The notes under the pieces: model-generated | What the model was told of the DNA's origin: nothing | What the model saw: only the letters and a program-made list of their open reading frames with translations | The model's database searches: none | In this document: positions 25,244 to 33,601 of the stretch, in pieces | How the letters are laid out: the number at the start of each line of letters is the position of its first letter | Numbering within the stretch: position 1 is the first letter of the stretch | Translations under genes and position numbers: made by a program | Assembly: GCA_030426345.1 (NCBI GenBank) | Contig: JAUHYU010000001.1 | Location: 62,001 to 126,000 of the forward strand | Length of the DNA: 64,000 bases | Direction of reading: 5' to 3' | Source: Bacteroidia bacterium | GTDB taxonomy: Bacteria > Bacteroidota > Bacteroidia > Cytophagales > Cyclobacteriaceae

Positions 25244-25840
25244 CTATCTGCAATTCTTTCTAAGTGCCTTGTCCGCACCTTCAGCTTTAAGTTCGACAGC
25301 TTTATTTAAGTCAATACAAGCAGCTTTTTTTTGTTTTAAAAGCAGTTTAAGTGCTCCACGGTACAGGTATGCCTCTCCAAAATTTGGCGTCAAGTTAATT
25401 GCAGTGTTGTAGTTATTCATAGCATCCCTGGTCATCCCTTGTCGATGATTAGCCCTCCCAATCAGGTAAAAAGCCATGGCATTATCGGGGTTTTTCTCCA
25501 GCACTTTCTGCGCATAAAAAATAGTTGATTTAAAATCATCTTTCCCATAAAATACTTGACCAAGACTGAGCAAAGCATTCTCATTATTACCATCCAACTC
25601 GATTACTGTATTAAAATCTTCCAAGGCTTTATCTTGCTTGCCCAGTTCCTGATAGCAGCGACCTCGATTATAAATCGTCTTGACATGGCGAGGTTTTAGT
25701 TCCAAATATTCGTTGTAAGCCTCGATGGCTTTTTCATACTTTCCTGTTTCAAAATATTCGTCACCCAAAAGGGAGTTTTCGTTTTGACAAGAAACGACTG
25801 CGATCAGCATAATGATGACCAAATAAAATTTAAACCTCAT
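25244..25840 (-). CDS. TPR-repeat lipoprotein
   Basis: 198 aa. MRFKFYLVIIMLIAVVSC is a lipoprotein signal with Cys18 in the lipobox. The mature protein consists of about five tetratricopeptide repeats ('YNRGRCYQELGKQDKALEDF', 'AFYLIGRANHRQGMTRDAMN'), each with the W/L-G-Y-A-F-A pattern, ending with a basic 'ADKALRKNC'. Such proteins scaffold envelope complexes; no partner is evident. It is monocistronic. An unusual inverted repeat around its -7 box lies upstream, and a hairpin separates it from dapD. Confidence 0.8.
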   Translation of the reverse strand: MRFKFYLVIIMLIAVVSCQNENSLLGDEYFETGKYEKAIEAYNEYLELKPRHVKTIYNRGRCYQELGKQDKALEDFNTVIELDGNNENALLSLGQVFYGKDDFKSTIFYAQKVLEKNPDNAMAFYLIGRANHRQGMTRDAMNNYNTAINLTPNFGEAYLYRGALKLLLKQKKAACIDLNKAVELKAEGADKALRKNCR

Positions 25841-25863
25841 GATAAATGGAATATTTGGAAAAG

Positions 25864-25918
25864 TTCACGTTAACATCCAAGCGTTTTGTTTTGCAAAAGT
25901 ATGGATTAATAACGTGAA
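25864..25918 (-). promoter_or_regulatory. Promoter framed by a 9-bp inverted repeat, TPR gene
   Basis: On the minus strand TACTTTTG (25894-25901) matches the -7 TAnnTTTG box. It is framed by TTCACGTTA (25864-25872) and its perfect inverted copy TAACGTGAA (25910-25918), with an additional ATCC/GGAT pair inside the arms. The layout could be an operator with half-sites 46 bp apart or a large hairpin. Confidence 0.45.
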
Positions 25919-25999
25919 AACCCGCTATAGAATGTGCTTAGAAAGAACAAAAGCAACTAAAAAATTACATCATTTTTATTTCATCGGATAGGAAATATC

Positions 26000-26032
26000 A
26001 TCCAAAACCCATCAATATGATAGGTTTTGGAT
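26000..26032. terminator. Long hairpin after dapD
   Basis: ATCCAAAACCCATC and GATAGGTTTTGGAT form a 14-bp stem with one mismatch and a 5-nt loop, 22 bp beyond the dapD stop. There is no clear T-tract on the minus strand, so it may protect the 3' end rather than terminate. The left arm resembles the tail of the interspersed motif (TCCAAAACCCAT). Confidence 0.5.
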
Positions 26033-26053
26033 AAATCAATAGGCCTTGTATTA

Positions 26054-26866
26054 CTAGACTGAAACGTTATTTTCCCTCAGCGCATCATTGAGAGATGTCT
26101 TGCGGTTGGTACTTTCTTTTCGTTGTCCTATGATCAGGGCGCAATTTACATTGTAATCACCGGCAGGGAATTTCTTAGTAAATGAACCAGGAACAACTAC
26201 CGATCTCTCAGGAACATATCCCCGGTATTCCACAGGCTCCTCTCCTGTCACATCAATTATTTTACTACTCGAGGTGAGCGTCACATTTGCTCCCAAAACA
26301 GCCTCTTTGCCAATTCTGACTCCTTCTACCAAAATACACCTTGATCCGATAAATGCTCCATCCTCTATGATCACAGGTGCTGCTTGGATTGGCTCCAATA
26401 CCCCACCAATACCAACGCCACCACTTAGATGCACATCCTTACCGATTTGGGCACAACTACCTACCGTAGCCCATGTATCTACCATCGTACCGGCATCTAC
26501 ATAAGCTCCAATGTTCACATATGAAGGCATCATCACAACTCCTTTGGAAATATACGCCCCATATCTTGCTACTGCAGGCGGAACCACTCGAATTCCTTTT
26601 TTTGCATATCCAGTTTTCAATTTCATTTTGTCGTGAAATTCAAACGGACCAACTTCAATCAATTGCATATTTTGAATTGGAAAATAAAGAATTACTGCTT
26701 TCTTCACCCACTCGTTTACCTGCCAATCATTGCCTACCGGTTCAGCTACCCGAATCGTTCCTTGATCCAAATCTTCAATGATTGTTTTTATAGCTATTTT
26801 AGTTTCCTTATCGTTGAGCAATTCACGATTATCCCAAGCCTTTTCGATTAATTCTTTTAGTTCCAT
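26054..26866 (-). CDS. dapD: 2,3,4,5-tetrahydropyridine-2,6-dicarboxylate N-succinyltransferase
   Basis: 270 aa, the normal DapD length. The N-terminal helical region ('LIEKAWDNRELLNDKETKI') is followed by a left-handed beta-helix of hexapeptide repeats ('GAYVDAGTMVDTWATVGSCA', 'GVLEPIQAAPVIIEDGAFIG'). The conserved C-terminal strand SLNDALR is present. It succinylates tetrahydrodipicolinate in the lysine/diaminopimelate pathway in the cytoplasm. Divergent from the glycosyltransferase at 26906; the 39-bp gap must hold both start regions. Other dap genes are not adjacent. Confidence 0.95.
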   Translation of the reverse strand: MELKELIEKAWDNRELLNDKETKIAIKTIIEDLDQGTIRVAEPVGNDWQVNEWVKKAVILYFPIQNMQLIEVGPFEFHDKMKLKTGYAKKGIRVVPPAVARYGAYISKGVVMMPSYVNIGAYVDAGTMVDTWATVGSCAQIGKDVHLSGGVGIGGVLEPIQAAPVIIEDGAFIGSRCILVEGVRIGKEAVLGANVTLTSSSKIIDVTGEEPVEYRGYVPERSVVVPGSFTKKFPAGDYNVNCALIIGQRKESTNRKTSLNDALRENNVSV

Positions 26867-26877
26867 TAAACTAATTT

Positions 26878-26885
26878 TAGTTTTG
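26878..26885 (+). promoter_or_regulatory. -7 box before the glycosyltransferase
   Basis: TAGTTTTG fits TAnnTTTG and lies 20 bp before the ATG. It would give a nearly leaderless mRNA. No clear -33 box. Confidence 0.3.
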
Positions 26886-26905
26886 ATATTCTAATTGATT
26901 GATAC

Positions 26906-28018
26906 ATGACAAAAAAAGTCATTGCCATAATTTCGGTTTTAAAGCCAATTGACGATACACGCAATTTCGAGAAGATTGCAGTACCGTTGAGCAATACAAA
27001 TAAATATGAGATTAATATCATAGGGTTTTCCTCAAAAGTTATCCCAACCCATCCAAATATTACCACATATCCAATATTTAATTTCAAAAGAAACAGCCTG
27101 AAAAGACTTGCAGCATCATTTAAAATATGGAAATTATTACTTAAACTAAAACCTGAACTAATAATAGTTAACACTATTGAATTACTGATTATTAGCATTG
27201 CAAACAAAATAATATTTGGTGCGAAAATAATTTATGATATCCAGGAAAATTACTATCGAAATATCCTTTATGCGGGTTCATATCCCACGCTGATTAAATT
27301 ACCATTGGCACTTGCTGTACGTGCTTTGGAAATAGCCTCAACTCCATTCATCTCAAAGTTCTTCCTTGCCGAAAAAGTATATTTAAAACAGTTGATTTAT
27401 CTTCCTAAGTCAAAAACCATAATCATGGAAAATAAGGCCATTATCCCCGATTTTGTACACCAATCCCAGCCAAACATTAATAAAAAAATAGTCTTTGTTT
27501 ATACAGGAACCATCGCAAAGCACTACGGCATCTTTGAGGCAATTGAGTTCATTAAAGCATTAAAAATCCATGAAGCAGCCATTGAACTAAGAATCGTTGG
27601 ATATGCAGCCGACAATAAAGTATACCGACAATTGCTTAGTTCCATTCAAAAATATGACTATATCAAATTAATATGTGGAGATACTTTAGTACCACACAAT
27701 CAAATACTTATAGAAATAGAACAAGCTGATTTTTGCTTGTTGCCATATCAAGAAAATAAGAGTACAGCAGGCCGAATCCCTACAAAACTATACGAATGTC
27801 TAGCCATGGAAAAACCAATGATTATTACTCAAAACCCAGCGTGGAACCATCTAATCAGTGCTAATAATGCAGGAATTACGCATGATTTTCAAGGCGATTG
27901 CCAGTTAATTTTGCCGCTATTGACGCAAGTATTTTATGGCAGACAACAAGCTGATAAATATCTGTGGAATACTTCTTCGAATGAATTGTTAGAAATCGTT
28001 AATGAGGTTGTTTTTTAA
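26906..28018 (+). CDS. Glycosyltransferase, GT4-like
   Basis: 370 aa with a GT-B layout. The N-terminal Rossmann domain carries 'KPELIIVNTIELLIISIA' and 'AKIIYDIQENYYRN', the latter resembling the D-x-x-E-x-Y motif of GT4 enzymes. The C-terminal nucleotide-sugar domain begins 'KIVFVYTGTIAKHYGIFEAI' and ends with 'KSTAGRIPTKLYECLAMEKPMI', the E-x7-E-type region. It lacks a signal peptide and is probably cytosolic or membrane-associated, working on a lipid-linked or surface glycan. It is a single gene, divergent from dapD, and AT-richer than its neighbours (many ATA/AAA codons), which may reflect transfer, as is common for surface-glycan genes. Confidence 0.8.
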   Translation: MTKKVIAIISVLKPIDDTRNFEKIAVPLSNTNKYEINIIGFSSKVIPTHPNITTYPIFNFKRNSLKRLAASFKIWKLLLKLKPELIIVNTIELLIISIANKIIFGAKIIYDIQENYYRNILYAGSYPTLIKLPLALAVRALEIASTPFISKFFLAEKVYLKQLIYLPKSKTIIMENKAIIPDFVHQSQPNINKKIVFVYTGTIAKHYGIFEAIEFIKALKIHEAAIELRIVGYAADNKVYRQLLSSIQKYDYIKLICGDTLVPHNQILIEIEQADFCLLPYQENKSTAGRIPTKLYECLAMEKPMIITQNPAWNHLISANNAGITHDFQGDCQLILPLLTQVFYGRQQADKYLWNTSSNELLEIVNEVVF

Positions 28019-28038
28019 ATTTAGCATTAGCTAAATTT
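28017..28038 (+). terminator. Perfect hairpin at the glycosyltransferase stop
   Basis: AAATTTAGC-ATTA-GCTAAATTT, a 9-bp perfect stem starting inside the TAA stop. It lacks a T-tract. The inner TTAGCATTAGCTAA also resembles the DtxR-type box found 85 bp downstream, so it could be a second operator instead. Confidence 0.45.
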
Positions 28039-28114
28039 ATTATTAGACATCGCTAATATGCCAAAATTCATGAAAAACGAATATTTACTAATGTTTATTA
28101 TTTATGAAATATAC

Positions 28115-28144
28115 TTTTAGATTAGCCTAAAAAATGTATTTTTG
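28115..28144 (+). promoter_or_regulatory. DtxR-type operator overlapping the promoter of its own regulator gene
   Basis: TTTTAGATTAGCCTAAAA (28115-28132) has perfect TTTTAG/CTAAAA arms. TTAGATTAGCCTAA differs by one base from the first 14 bases of the classic DtxR box (TTAGGTTAGCCTAA, known from the family). It sits where the -33 region of a promoter with -7 box TATTTTTG (28137-28144) would be, 17 bp before the regulator's ATG. This implies metal-dependent autorepression. Confidence 0.6.
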
Positions 28145-28160
28145 ATAAAAAAAATAGCAT

Positions 28161-28826
28161 ATGTCCACACTAAGTCTTGCTGAAGAAAATTATTTAAAAG
28201 CAATTTATCACCTGTCTGCATCCAGCAAGAAACAGGTCAGCACCAATGCCATTGCCGAGAGGCTTACCACCAAGCCTGCTTCCGTTAGCGACATGATCCG
28301 AAAGCTGTCGGAGAAAAAGGTCATTACTTATGTAAAATATCAGGGAGTTAACATTACAGACGAAGGAAAAAAATATGCCCTCAATGTGATCCGAAAGCAC
28401 CGACTTTGGGAAGTATTTTTGGTTGACAAGCTGAAATTTAATTGGGACGAGGTCCATGAAATTGCGGAACAATTGGAGCACATCCACTCCCCCCTGCTCA
28501 TCTCTCGCTTGGATGAGTTTTTGGATTTTCCGAAATTTGATCCTCATGGCGACCCCATTCCAAATGAAGATGGAGTCATTTCTACCAGACCTCGAATGGT
28601 ACTTTCCGGTCTTTCTTCAGGGACATCCTGCCTTCTGGTTTCAATGAAGGACACCGGCGTGGTCTTTCTTAATTATCTAGATAAAATTGGCTTGAAAATC
28701 GGCACCAAACTAAAGATCACGGAAGTATATGAGTTTGATGGATCCATGGAAGTAGAAGCGGATCAGGAAAACAGTATGACCATATCCAAACAGGTTGCTG
28801 ACAACCTCTTGGTAGTGTCGGAGTAA
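28161..28826 (+). CDS. DtxR/MntR-family metal-dependent transcriptional regulator
   Basis: 221 aa. The winged-helix N-terminus reads 'LAEENYLKAIYHLS' and 'VSTNAIAERLTTKPASVSDM' (recognition helix, about residues 28-47). The dimerisation/metal domain follows ('HRLWEVFLVDKLKFNWDEVHEIAEQLEHI', about 78-106, with the His/Glu ligands E and H-E-x-A-E-x-x-E-H). The C-terminus is an SH3-like FeoA domain from about residue 150. It would repress metal-uptake genes when Fe or Mn is abundant. A DtxR-like palindrome overlaps its own promoter. No metal transporter is adjacent; the His-rich transporter at 34206 is a possible target, without visible operator. Confidence 0.9.
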   Translation: MSTLSLAEENYLKAIYHLSASSKKQVSTNAIAERLTTKPASVSDMIRKLSEKKVITYVKYQGVNITDEGKKYALNVIRKHRLWEVFLVDKLKFNWDEVHEIAEQLEHIHSPLLISRLDEFLDFPKFDPHGDPIPNEDGVISTRPRMVLSGLSSGTSCLLVSMKDTGVVFLNYLDKIGLKIGTKLKITEVYEFDGSMEVEADQENSMTISKQVADNLLVVSE

Positions 28827-29010
28827 AAACCATATGAAAGAGAAAAGAGATTGCTCTTGAGAAAATTTCGTTCCTACTAAGCATTCTTAAATGTATAATC
28901 AAATGGAAAAACATACTTCGGGTAAATCATTTTCTTATTTTTTGCGTTCTTTGTGAAAGACTTATTTTATCAAAATTTCCATTTTGAAATTTATTTATAA
29001 CAACATACAA

Positions 29011-29541
29011 ATGAAACATACATTAATAATAGTGTTCATTTTCATGACATTTCTTCATATCGAATCCTCTGCACAGGAAGCAAAGGTAAAGTGGTACACC
29101 ATAGAAGAAGCTGAGGCCCTGACCAAAAAAGCGCCTCGAAAGATATACATCGACATGTATACCGACTGGTGTGGCTGGTGCAAAACCATGGATAAAAAGA
29201 CGTTTACTGATGAAAGAATAATCGAGCACCTTAACACCAATTTCTATGCTGTTAAATTCAATGCTGAGAGCAAAGATTCTGTAGTCTTCAAAAACACTAC
29301 TTTCAAGTTTGTCGCTCAAGGTTCCAGAGGGTATAATGAATTGGCTGCGGCTTTAATGCAAGGTAAAATGAGTTATCCTACTTCTGTTTTTCTGGATGAG
29401 GAGTTGAACCTGATATCTCCTCTCCCAGGTTATCATCCTCCTGACAAGTTAGACCCCGTATTAGATTTTATTGGCAATAGCCATTATGAAACAACAAGCT
29501 ACGAACAATTTCTTTCCAATAAAGGAAACCTTAATAATTGA
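29011..29541 (+). CDS. Periplasmic thioredoxin-fold protein
   Basis: Start placed at ATG 29011 (MKHTLIIVFIFMTFLHIES) because it begins a clean signal peptide; nine codons earlier there is another ATG-like start with no family character. 176 aa. The active site WCGWCKTMDKKTF lies about residues 48-60, within 'IYIDMYTDWCGWCK'; the cis-proline occurs in 'SYPTSVFLDEE'. It resembles DUF255/thiol-disulfide reductases that act in the periplasm. Its TGA overlaps the TTG start of mnmE (TTGA), so the two are translationally coupled even though their jobs differ. Confidence 0.85.
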   Translation: MKHTLIIVFIFMTFLHIESSAQEAKVKWYTIEEAEALTKKAPRKIYIDMYTDWCGWCKTMDKKTFTDERIIEHLNTNFYAVKFNAESKDSVVFKNTTFKFVAQGSRGYNELAAALMQGKMSYPTSVFLDEELNLISPLPGYHPPDKLDPVLDFIGNSHYETTSYEQFLSNKGNLNN

Positions 29542-30923
29542 AAAAAAAAGAATCAAATGACTTTGAGGAAACTATCGTGGCCCTTGCTACTCCTCAAGGC
29601 ATAGGAGCCATAGGAACTATTCGGATTTCGGGCAATTCTGCGATCGATGTTGCAAACAGTGTTTTCAAAGGAAAGGATCTCCGCAAACAAGAATCTCATA
29701 CCATTCATTTTGGAAAAATAGTAGATCAGGATATCATCATTGATGAAGTATTGGTATCGGTTTTCATTGCACCAAAATCCTTTACGCGCGAAAATGTCAT
29801 CGAAATATCATCGCATGGTTCTCCATATATTCTACAAAAAATCATCCAATTGCTAATAAAGCAGGGCACACGATTTGCCAAGCCGGGAGAGTTTACGAAG
29901 CGAGCATTCCTCAATGGACAATTCGATCTTGCTCAAGCCGAAGCCGTGGCAGACCTGATCAATTCCGATTCGAATGCCGCACACATGGCAGCCATGAACC
30001 AGATGCGAGGTGGGTTCTCAAAAAAAATAAAAGCATTGCGCGATGAATTGATCCACTTTGCTTCCATGATTGAGCTCGAACTGGATTTTGCAGAAGAAGA
30101 TGTAGAGTTTGCTAATCGCGATCAATTGGTGGAACTGATCCTTTCAATTCAAAAAGAAATAAGCAAGCTGATCGAGAGTTTTCGCATAGGAAATGTGATA
30201 AAAAATGGTGTGCCAACAGTCATCGCCGGCAAGCCAAACTCCGGCAAGTCCACGCTACTCAATGTTTTATTAGAAGAAGAAAAGGCCATTGTCTCTGACA
30301 TTCCTGGAACGACTCGCGACCTTATCGAAGACGAAATCCACATTGAGGGAATTAGCTTTAGATTCATTGACACAGCAGGAATCCGCGAGGCAAAGGACAA
30401 AATTGAAGCTATTGGAATAGAGCGGACTCACTCTAAAATGAAAACAGCTTCGGTAATCCTGTACATCATCGACTTGGCAGAGGAGAACACCCTTGACATA
30501 AGAGAAGCAGAACAGAAGTTAAAAAGCCTCAAAATTCCATGGATTTTGATTGGCAATAAAACGGACAAATTAAGCGAATCTGCTCTTAGCAAACTCAAAA
30601 AGGAATTTCCAGATATGATCTTTATCTCCGCTGCCGGAGAAGTCAATATTGATATTTTAAAGAAATCCCTTCTCAACTTAATAAAGGCAGATAGTTTTAA
30701 GACTGGAGATACGATCGTTACCAATATCCGTCATATAGAAAGCCTAACAAATACCCAAACTGCATTGGACGATGTGCTAAAAGGAATTGACAGAAAAGTC
30801 ACAGGTGATTTTCTGGCCATGGATATTAGGCAGTCTTTATACCATCTGGGTGAGATCACAGGTCAGATCACTACAGATGACCTCTTAGAAAACATTTTCT
30901 CCAAGTTCTGTATCGGGAAGTAA
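29538..30923 (+). CDS. mnmE: tRNA-uridine 34 carboxymethylaminomethyl synthesis GTPase
   Basis: 461 aa. The N-terminal tetrahydrofolate-binding domain carries 'IVALATPQGIGAIGTIRISG' and 'KPGEFTKRAFLNGQFDLAQAEA'. The G domain has GKPNSGKST (G1, about residue 229), 'DIPGTTRD' (G2), DTAG (G3, about 278) and GNKTD (G4, about 337). The C-terminus ends in the family signature FCIGK, with the catalytic Cys. It works with MnmG on wobble uridines of tRNA. The start is TTG at 29538, overlapping the stop of the thioredoxin gene; no ATG gives the N-terminal domain. This is housekeeping and strongly conserved. Confidence 0.97.
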   Translation: MKKKESNDFEETIVALATPQGIGAIGTIRISGNSAIDVANSVFKGKDLRKQESHTIHFGKIVDQDIIIDEVLVSVFIAPKSFTRENVIEISSHGSPYILQKIIQLLIKQGTRFAKPGEFTKRAFLNGQFDLAQAEAVADLINSDSNAAHMAAMNQMRGGFSKKIKALRDELIHFASMIELELDFAEEDVEFANRDQLVELILSIQKEISKLIESFRIGNVIKNGVPTVIAGKPNSGKSTLLNVLLEEEKAIVSDIPGTTRDLIEDEIHIEGISFRFIDTAGIREAKDKIEAIGIERTHSKMKTASVILYIIDLAEENTLDIREAEQKLKSLKIPWILIGNKTDKLSESALSKLKKEFPDMIFISAAGEVNIDILKKSLLNLIKADSFKTGDTIVTNIRHIESLTNTQTALDDVLKGIDRKVTGDFLAMDIRQSLYHLGEITGQITTDDLLENIFSKFCIGK

Positions 30924-31234
30924 TTACACTTAATTGGATAAACATCTCTTTTCTAGACGAGACGTTTAAATATATTCTTATATTTTTCGCTAATCTACCC
31001 TATCTTTTATTGATGAAAACTATCCCTTAACCTATACTCATAGTTGATACAAGGTTTAGATAAAATCATATAGCCCTTAGGTACTATACTGGCTTAGGAT
31101 GAAGAACATAAAAGAAGGCTCTCGATTGCAACATAAAATGTGTTTAGTAGACTGTCTTTTCCTTTCATCCCCATTCAAAATACAGTAGTTAAGCAAAATT
31201 TAAAATTGTGCTTTCTTATTTCAAACATGATGAT
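30924..31234. other. Intergenic stretch, no gene seen
   Basis: AT-rich DNA after mnmE without a coding frame, T-tract terminator, tRNA or motif copy that I can find. It is part of a 567-bp gap ending at the core-MetE gene; only the part from 31235 on has recognisable structure. It may contain decayed intron sequence. Confidence 0.5.
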
Positions 31235-31311
31235 GAGAGCCTCAGCCTAAGTCCAAGTAACTCAATCTGAGGCTCTCACACCACCGTAGGTACGGTTCTC
31301 GTATACGTGGG
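31235..31311 (-). mobile_element. Remnant of a group II intron 3' end (domains V and VI)
   Basis: On the minus strand, 31311-31281 reads CCCACGTATACGAGAACCG then TACCTACGGTGG. This resembles, from memory, domain V of bacterial group II introns (CCGCCGTATACG...CGTACGGTGG). It is followed by GTGTGAGAG and an 11-bp perfect stem GAGAGCCTCAG/CTGAGGCTCTC (31235-31245 with 31267-31277), in the position of domain VI. No reverse-transcriptase frame exists around it, so only the 3' tail would be left. Two mismatches now weaken the outer domain V stem. Confidence 0.5.
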
Positions 31312-31468
31312 TTTGTAATACATAGGCTCACCCCTCTTTACACAGGAATATTGCTAAATGTTATAAAACGTGAGGTATGCCGTGAAGTAATTGACTCCTC
31401 ACAAATACTTGAAAGTGCCATGTAAATTGGATACTTTTAACTGATCATAAAATTTAGGGGGTATGCGC

Positions 31469-31476
31469 TATATTTG
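31469..31476 (+). promoter_or_regulatory. -7 box before the core-MetE gene
   Basis: TATATTTG matches TAnnTTTG. The predicted transcript would start near 31483, leaving a 62-nt leader to the ATG at 31545. No cobalamin or SAM riboswitch fold was recognised between them. Confidence 0.4.
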
Positions 31477-31544
31477 CGGATTAGCTCTGAATGAAGAAAA
31501 GCAAACTACGGTTCACAAGAATTATTTCTAAATCACCAAACAAT

Positions 31545-32414
31545 ATGAATTCCATACAAACTGAATCTGTAGGAAGTATCCCTCGTCCTCGCAAATTACA
31601 AAACGCTATTACCGCCTTTTCTCAAGGAAATCTTTCATCCGAAAAACTAAATGGACTCTTTGACCACGTGGTTGAAGAAACAATTAAAGGTTTGGGAGCT
31701 ATTGGGTCGCCAATTGTAAGCGATGGAGAGCAAACCAAAACAAGCTTTGTAACTTATCCTCAAGATGGATTACCGGATTACACCCAAGAGCAATTTATTA
31801 ATGACCTAGTTCAACATTCGGTGGCGGATATAAAAAGCTGCTTTGACAATGGTGCACATCATATACAGGTAGATTTTACGGAAGCTAGATTGGCCATTAA
31901 ATTAGATCCATCAAAAGGATTGTTACAGCCGTTTATTAATTTAAATAATCAGGTTTTGTCTCACTTTACAGAACAGGAACGACAACGCATTGGTTTTCAC
32001 ACTTGCCCAGGTGGTGATCATGACAGTACACATAGTGCAGATGTTGACTACGCCGACCTAATTCCACTGTTTTTGACCTTAGATGCCGGAAATTTCTATA
32101 TGCAAATGGCGAGTGAAACAAATCCAGTTAAGTCCTTGAAATTGATTGGTGAAAATATTCGTTCAGATCAAAGAGTTTATATCGGAGTAATTGATATTAT
32201 CAAAGAAGAAATAGAAACCCCTGAAATGGTTTATGACTGCATAATGACTGCAGCTGAATATATTCCTATCAATCAGTTAGGTACAACCGATGATTGTGGT
32301 TGTTCTCCTTTTAGTGATGATATAGCCACAAGTCGTGAAACTGCCTTCGCAAAAATCACCGCCCGGGAAGAAGGAACCAAGATGGCATCTGAAAAGCTAA
32401 AAATTGGCTCTTAA
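31545..32414 (+). CDS. Core-MetE-like cobalamin-independent methionine synthase
   Basis: Start placed at ATG 31545 (MNSIQTESVGSIPRP), where family similarity begins; an ATG 18 codons upstream adds a basic, unrelated leader. About 289 aa, matching the short single-domain 'core MetE' rather than the 750-aa two-domain MetE. 'SVGSIPRP' is the opening strand, GFHTCPGG contributes His and Cys, and 'TTDDCGCSPF' near the C-terminus supplies the second cysteine of the zinc site. Core-MetE enzymes methylate homocysteine from methylcobalamin-type donors rather than folate; this role is by family knowledge. It is a lone gene downstream of the intron remnant. Confidence 0.75.
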   Translation: MNSIQTESVGSIPRPRKLQNAITAFSQGNLSSEKLNGLFDHVVEETIKGLGAIGSPIVSDGEQTKTSFVTYPQDGLPDYTQEQFINDLVQHSVADIKSCFDNGAHHIQVDFTEARLAIKLDPSKGLLQPFINLNNQVLSHFTEQERQRIGFHTCPGGDHDSTHSADVDYADLIPLFLTLDAGNFYMQMASETNPVKSLKLIGENIRSDQRVYIGVIDIIKEEIETPEMVYDCIMTAAEYIPINQLGTTDDCGCSPFSDDIATSRETAFAKITAREEGTKMASEKLKIGS

Positions 32415-32467
32415 TAATCATTCATGAATTAATTCAAGTTTGAATTCTAAAAAATGCATTCTAAAAT

Positions 32468-33589
32468 ATGAAACAGCTTATAATCATTTTAATCTCAATT
32501 ATTGCCCTTTCTTGTCAACCTAAAACAGAACCTGAATCCTACAAGGTGCCAGTGTATGCCTGGGTAGGTGGGCCGGGGAAATCTACGGATCAAGAAATCA
32601 CGGAGCAGTTTACCAAATTAAAAAACCACGGCATTGACGGATTGATGTACAATGGAGGACAAAATCCGGAAACGTACAAGCGTGTTGGTAAAATTGCCAA
32701 AGCTGTTGGACTGGAATTTCACACCTGGATACCAACCATGCTCCAAGGTGGTTCTGAGATGAAGCAAGAATGGTACGCCATCAATGGCAAAGGGGAATCC
32801 ACTTATGACAAGCCTCCATATGTCAACTATTACAAATTCCTGTGTCCAAGCCATGAAGGGGTCTATGAGTTTTTGGCAGGGATGTATGGGGCTGTTGCCG
32901 ATGTACCGGAAGTAGATGGAATTCATTTGGATTATATCCGGTTTCCTGACGTGATCCTGGCGCGAGGCCTTTGGGACAAATACGGGTTGGTCATGGACAA
33001 AGAATATCCAGAATATGACTATTGCTATTGCGATAAATGCACAGGTGATTTCATGGAAAAAACAGGCATTGATATCAAATCTGCAGATGATCCTTCGCAG
33101 GTGCAGGAATGGAAGCAATTCCGCTACGATCTGATCACTAAAATCGTAAACCGACTGGCTAAAGTCGTGCATGAAAAGGGCAAGAAAATCAATGCTGCTG
33201 TATTTCCGGGGCCTAATTCCATTGCTAAACAAATTGTGCGGCAAGAATGGGACAAGTGGGATCTCGATGCGGTCTATCCTATGAACTATAATGACTTTTA
33301 CCTGAAAAGCCCTGAGTGGGTAGGTGAGGTCACCAAAGAGGGTGTCGATGCCCTTGATGGAAAAGCAAAACTTTACAGTGGGCTGTTCATCTGCCCCAAT
33401 CCCGAGAAAAAAATGGCTCAAAAAGACCCTGAAAACCATGGATTACTTCCCGAAGAACTTGAAACGGCTATTCGCGGATCAATGGAAAACGGTGCAACAG
33501 GGATCTGCCTGTTCACCCCCGGCAGGATGACCGATGCACACTGGGCCGCATTTGATAAGGCCATTCGAACTAAATACGAAGTCAAGTAG
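32468..33589 (+). CDS. GHL10-like TIM-barrel lipoprotein
   Basis: 373 aa. MKQLIIILISIIALSC is a lipoprotein signal (Cys16). The mature domain is a TIM barrel with 'VDGIHLDYIRFPDVI' near residue 150, the hallmark of glycosyl hydrolase-like family 10 (GHL10/DUF4015) proteins, and 'DLDAVYPMNYNDFY' near 262. A C-x-C-x-x-C cluster ('YCYCDKC', about 185) may bind a metal or form disulfides. The substrate is unknown. A second, distantly similar TIM-barrel lipoprotein lies at 35029 on the other strand. The gene is followed by a motif copy, inside which the start codon of the next gene lies. Confidence 0.75.
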   Translation: MKQLIIILISIIALSCQPKTEPESYKVPVYAWVGGPGKSTDQEITEQFTKLKNHGIDGLMYNGGQNPETYKRVGKIAKAVGLEFHTWIPTMLQGGSEMKQEWYAINGKGESTYDKPPYVNYYKFLCPSHEGVYEFLAGMYGAVADVPEVDGIHLDYIRFPDVILARGLWDKYGLVMDKEYPEYDYCYCDKCTGDFMEKTGIDIKSADDPSQVQEWKQFRYDLITKIVNRLAKVVHEKGKKINAAVFPGPNSIAKQIVRQEWDKWDLDAVYPMNYNDFYLKSPEWVGEVTKEGVDALDGKAKLYSGLFICPNPEKKMAQKDPENHGLLPEELETAIRGSMENGATGICLFTPGRMTDAHWAAFDKAIRTKYEVK

Positions 33590-33601
33590 CGTTATATGTC
33601 T

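Noticed and set aside
30528-30550. Match to the interspersed motif inside mnmE (AAAAAGCCTCAAAATTCCAT)
   Set aside because: It encodes the normal MnmE sequence KSLKIPWILIG, so protein constraint explains it.
30924-31544. Cobalamin or SAM riboswitch before the core-MetE gene
   Set aside because: I looked for the conserved B12-box (GCCACTG) and SAM-type kink-turn sequences and saw neither.
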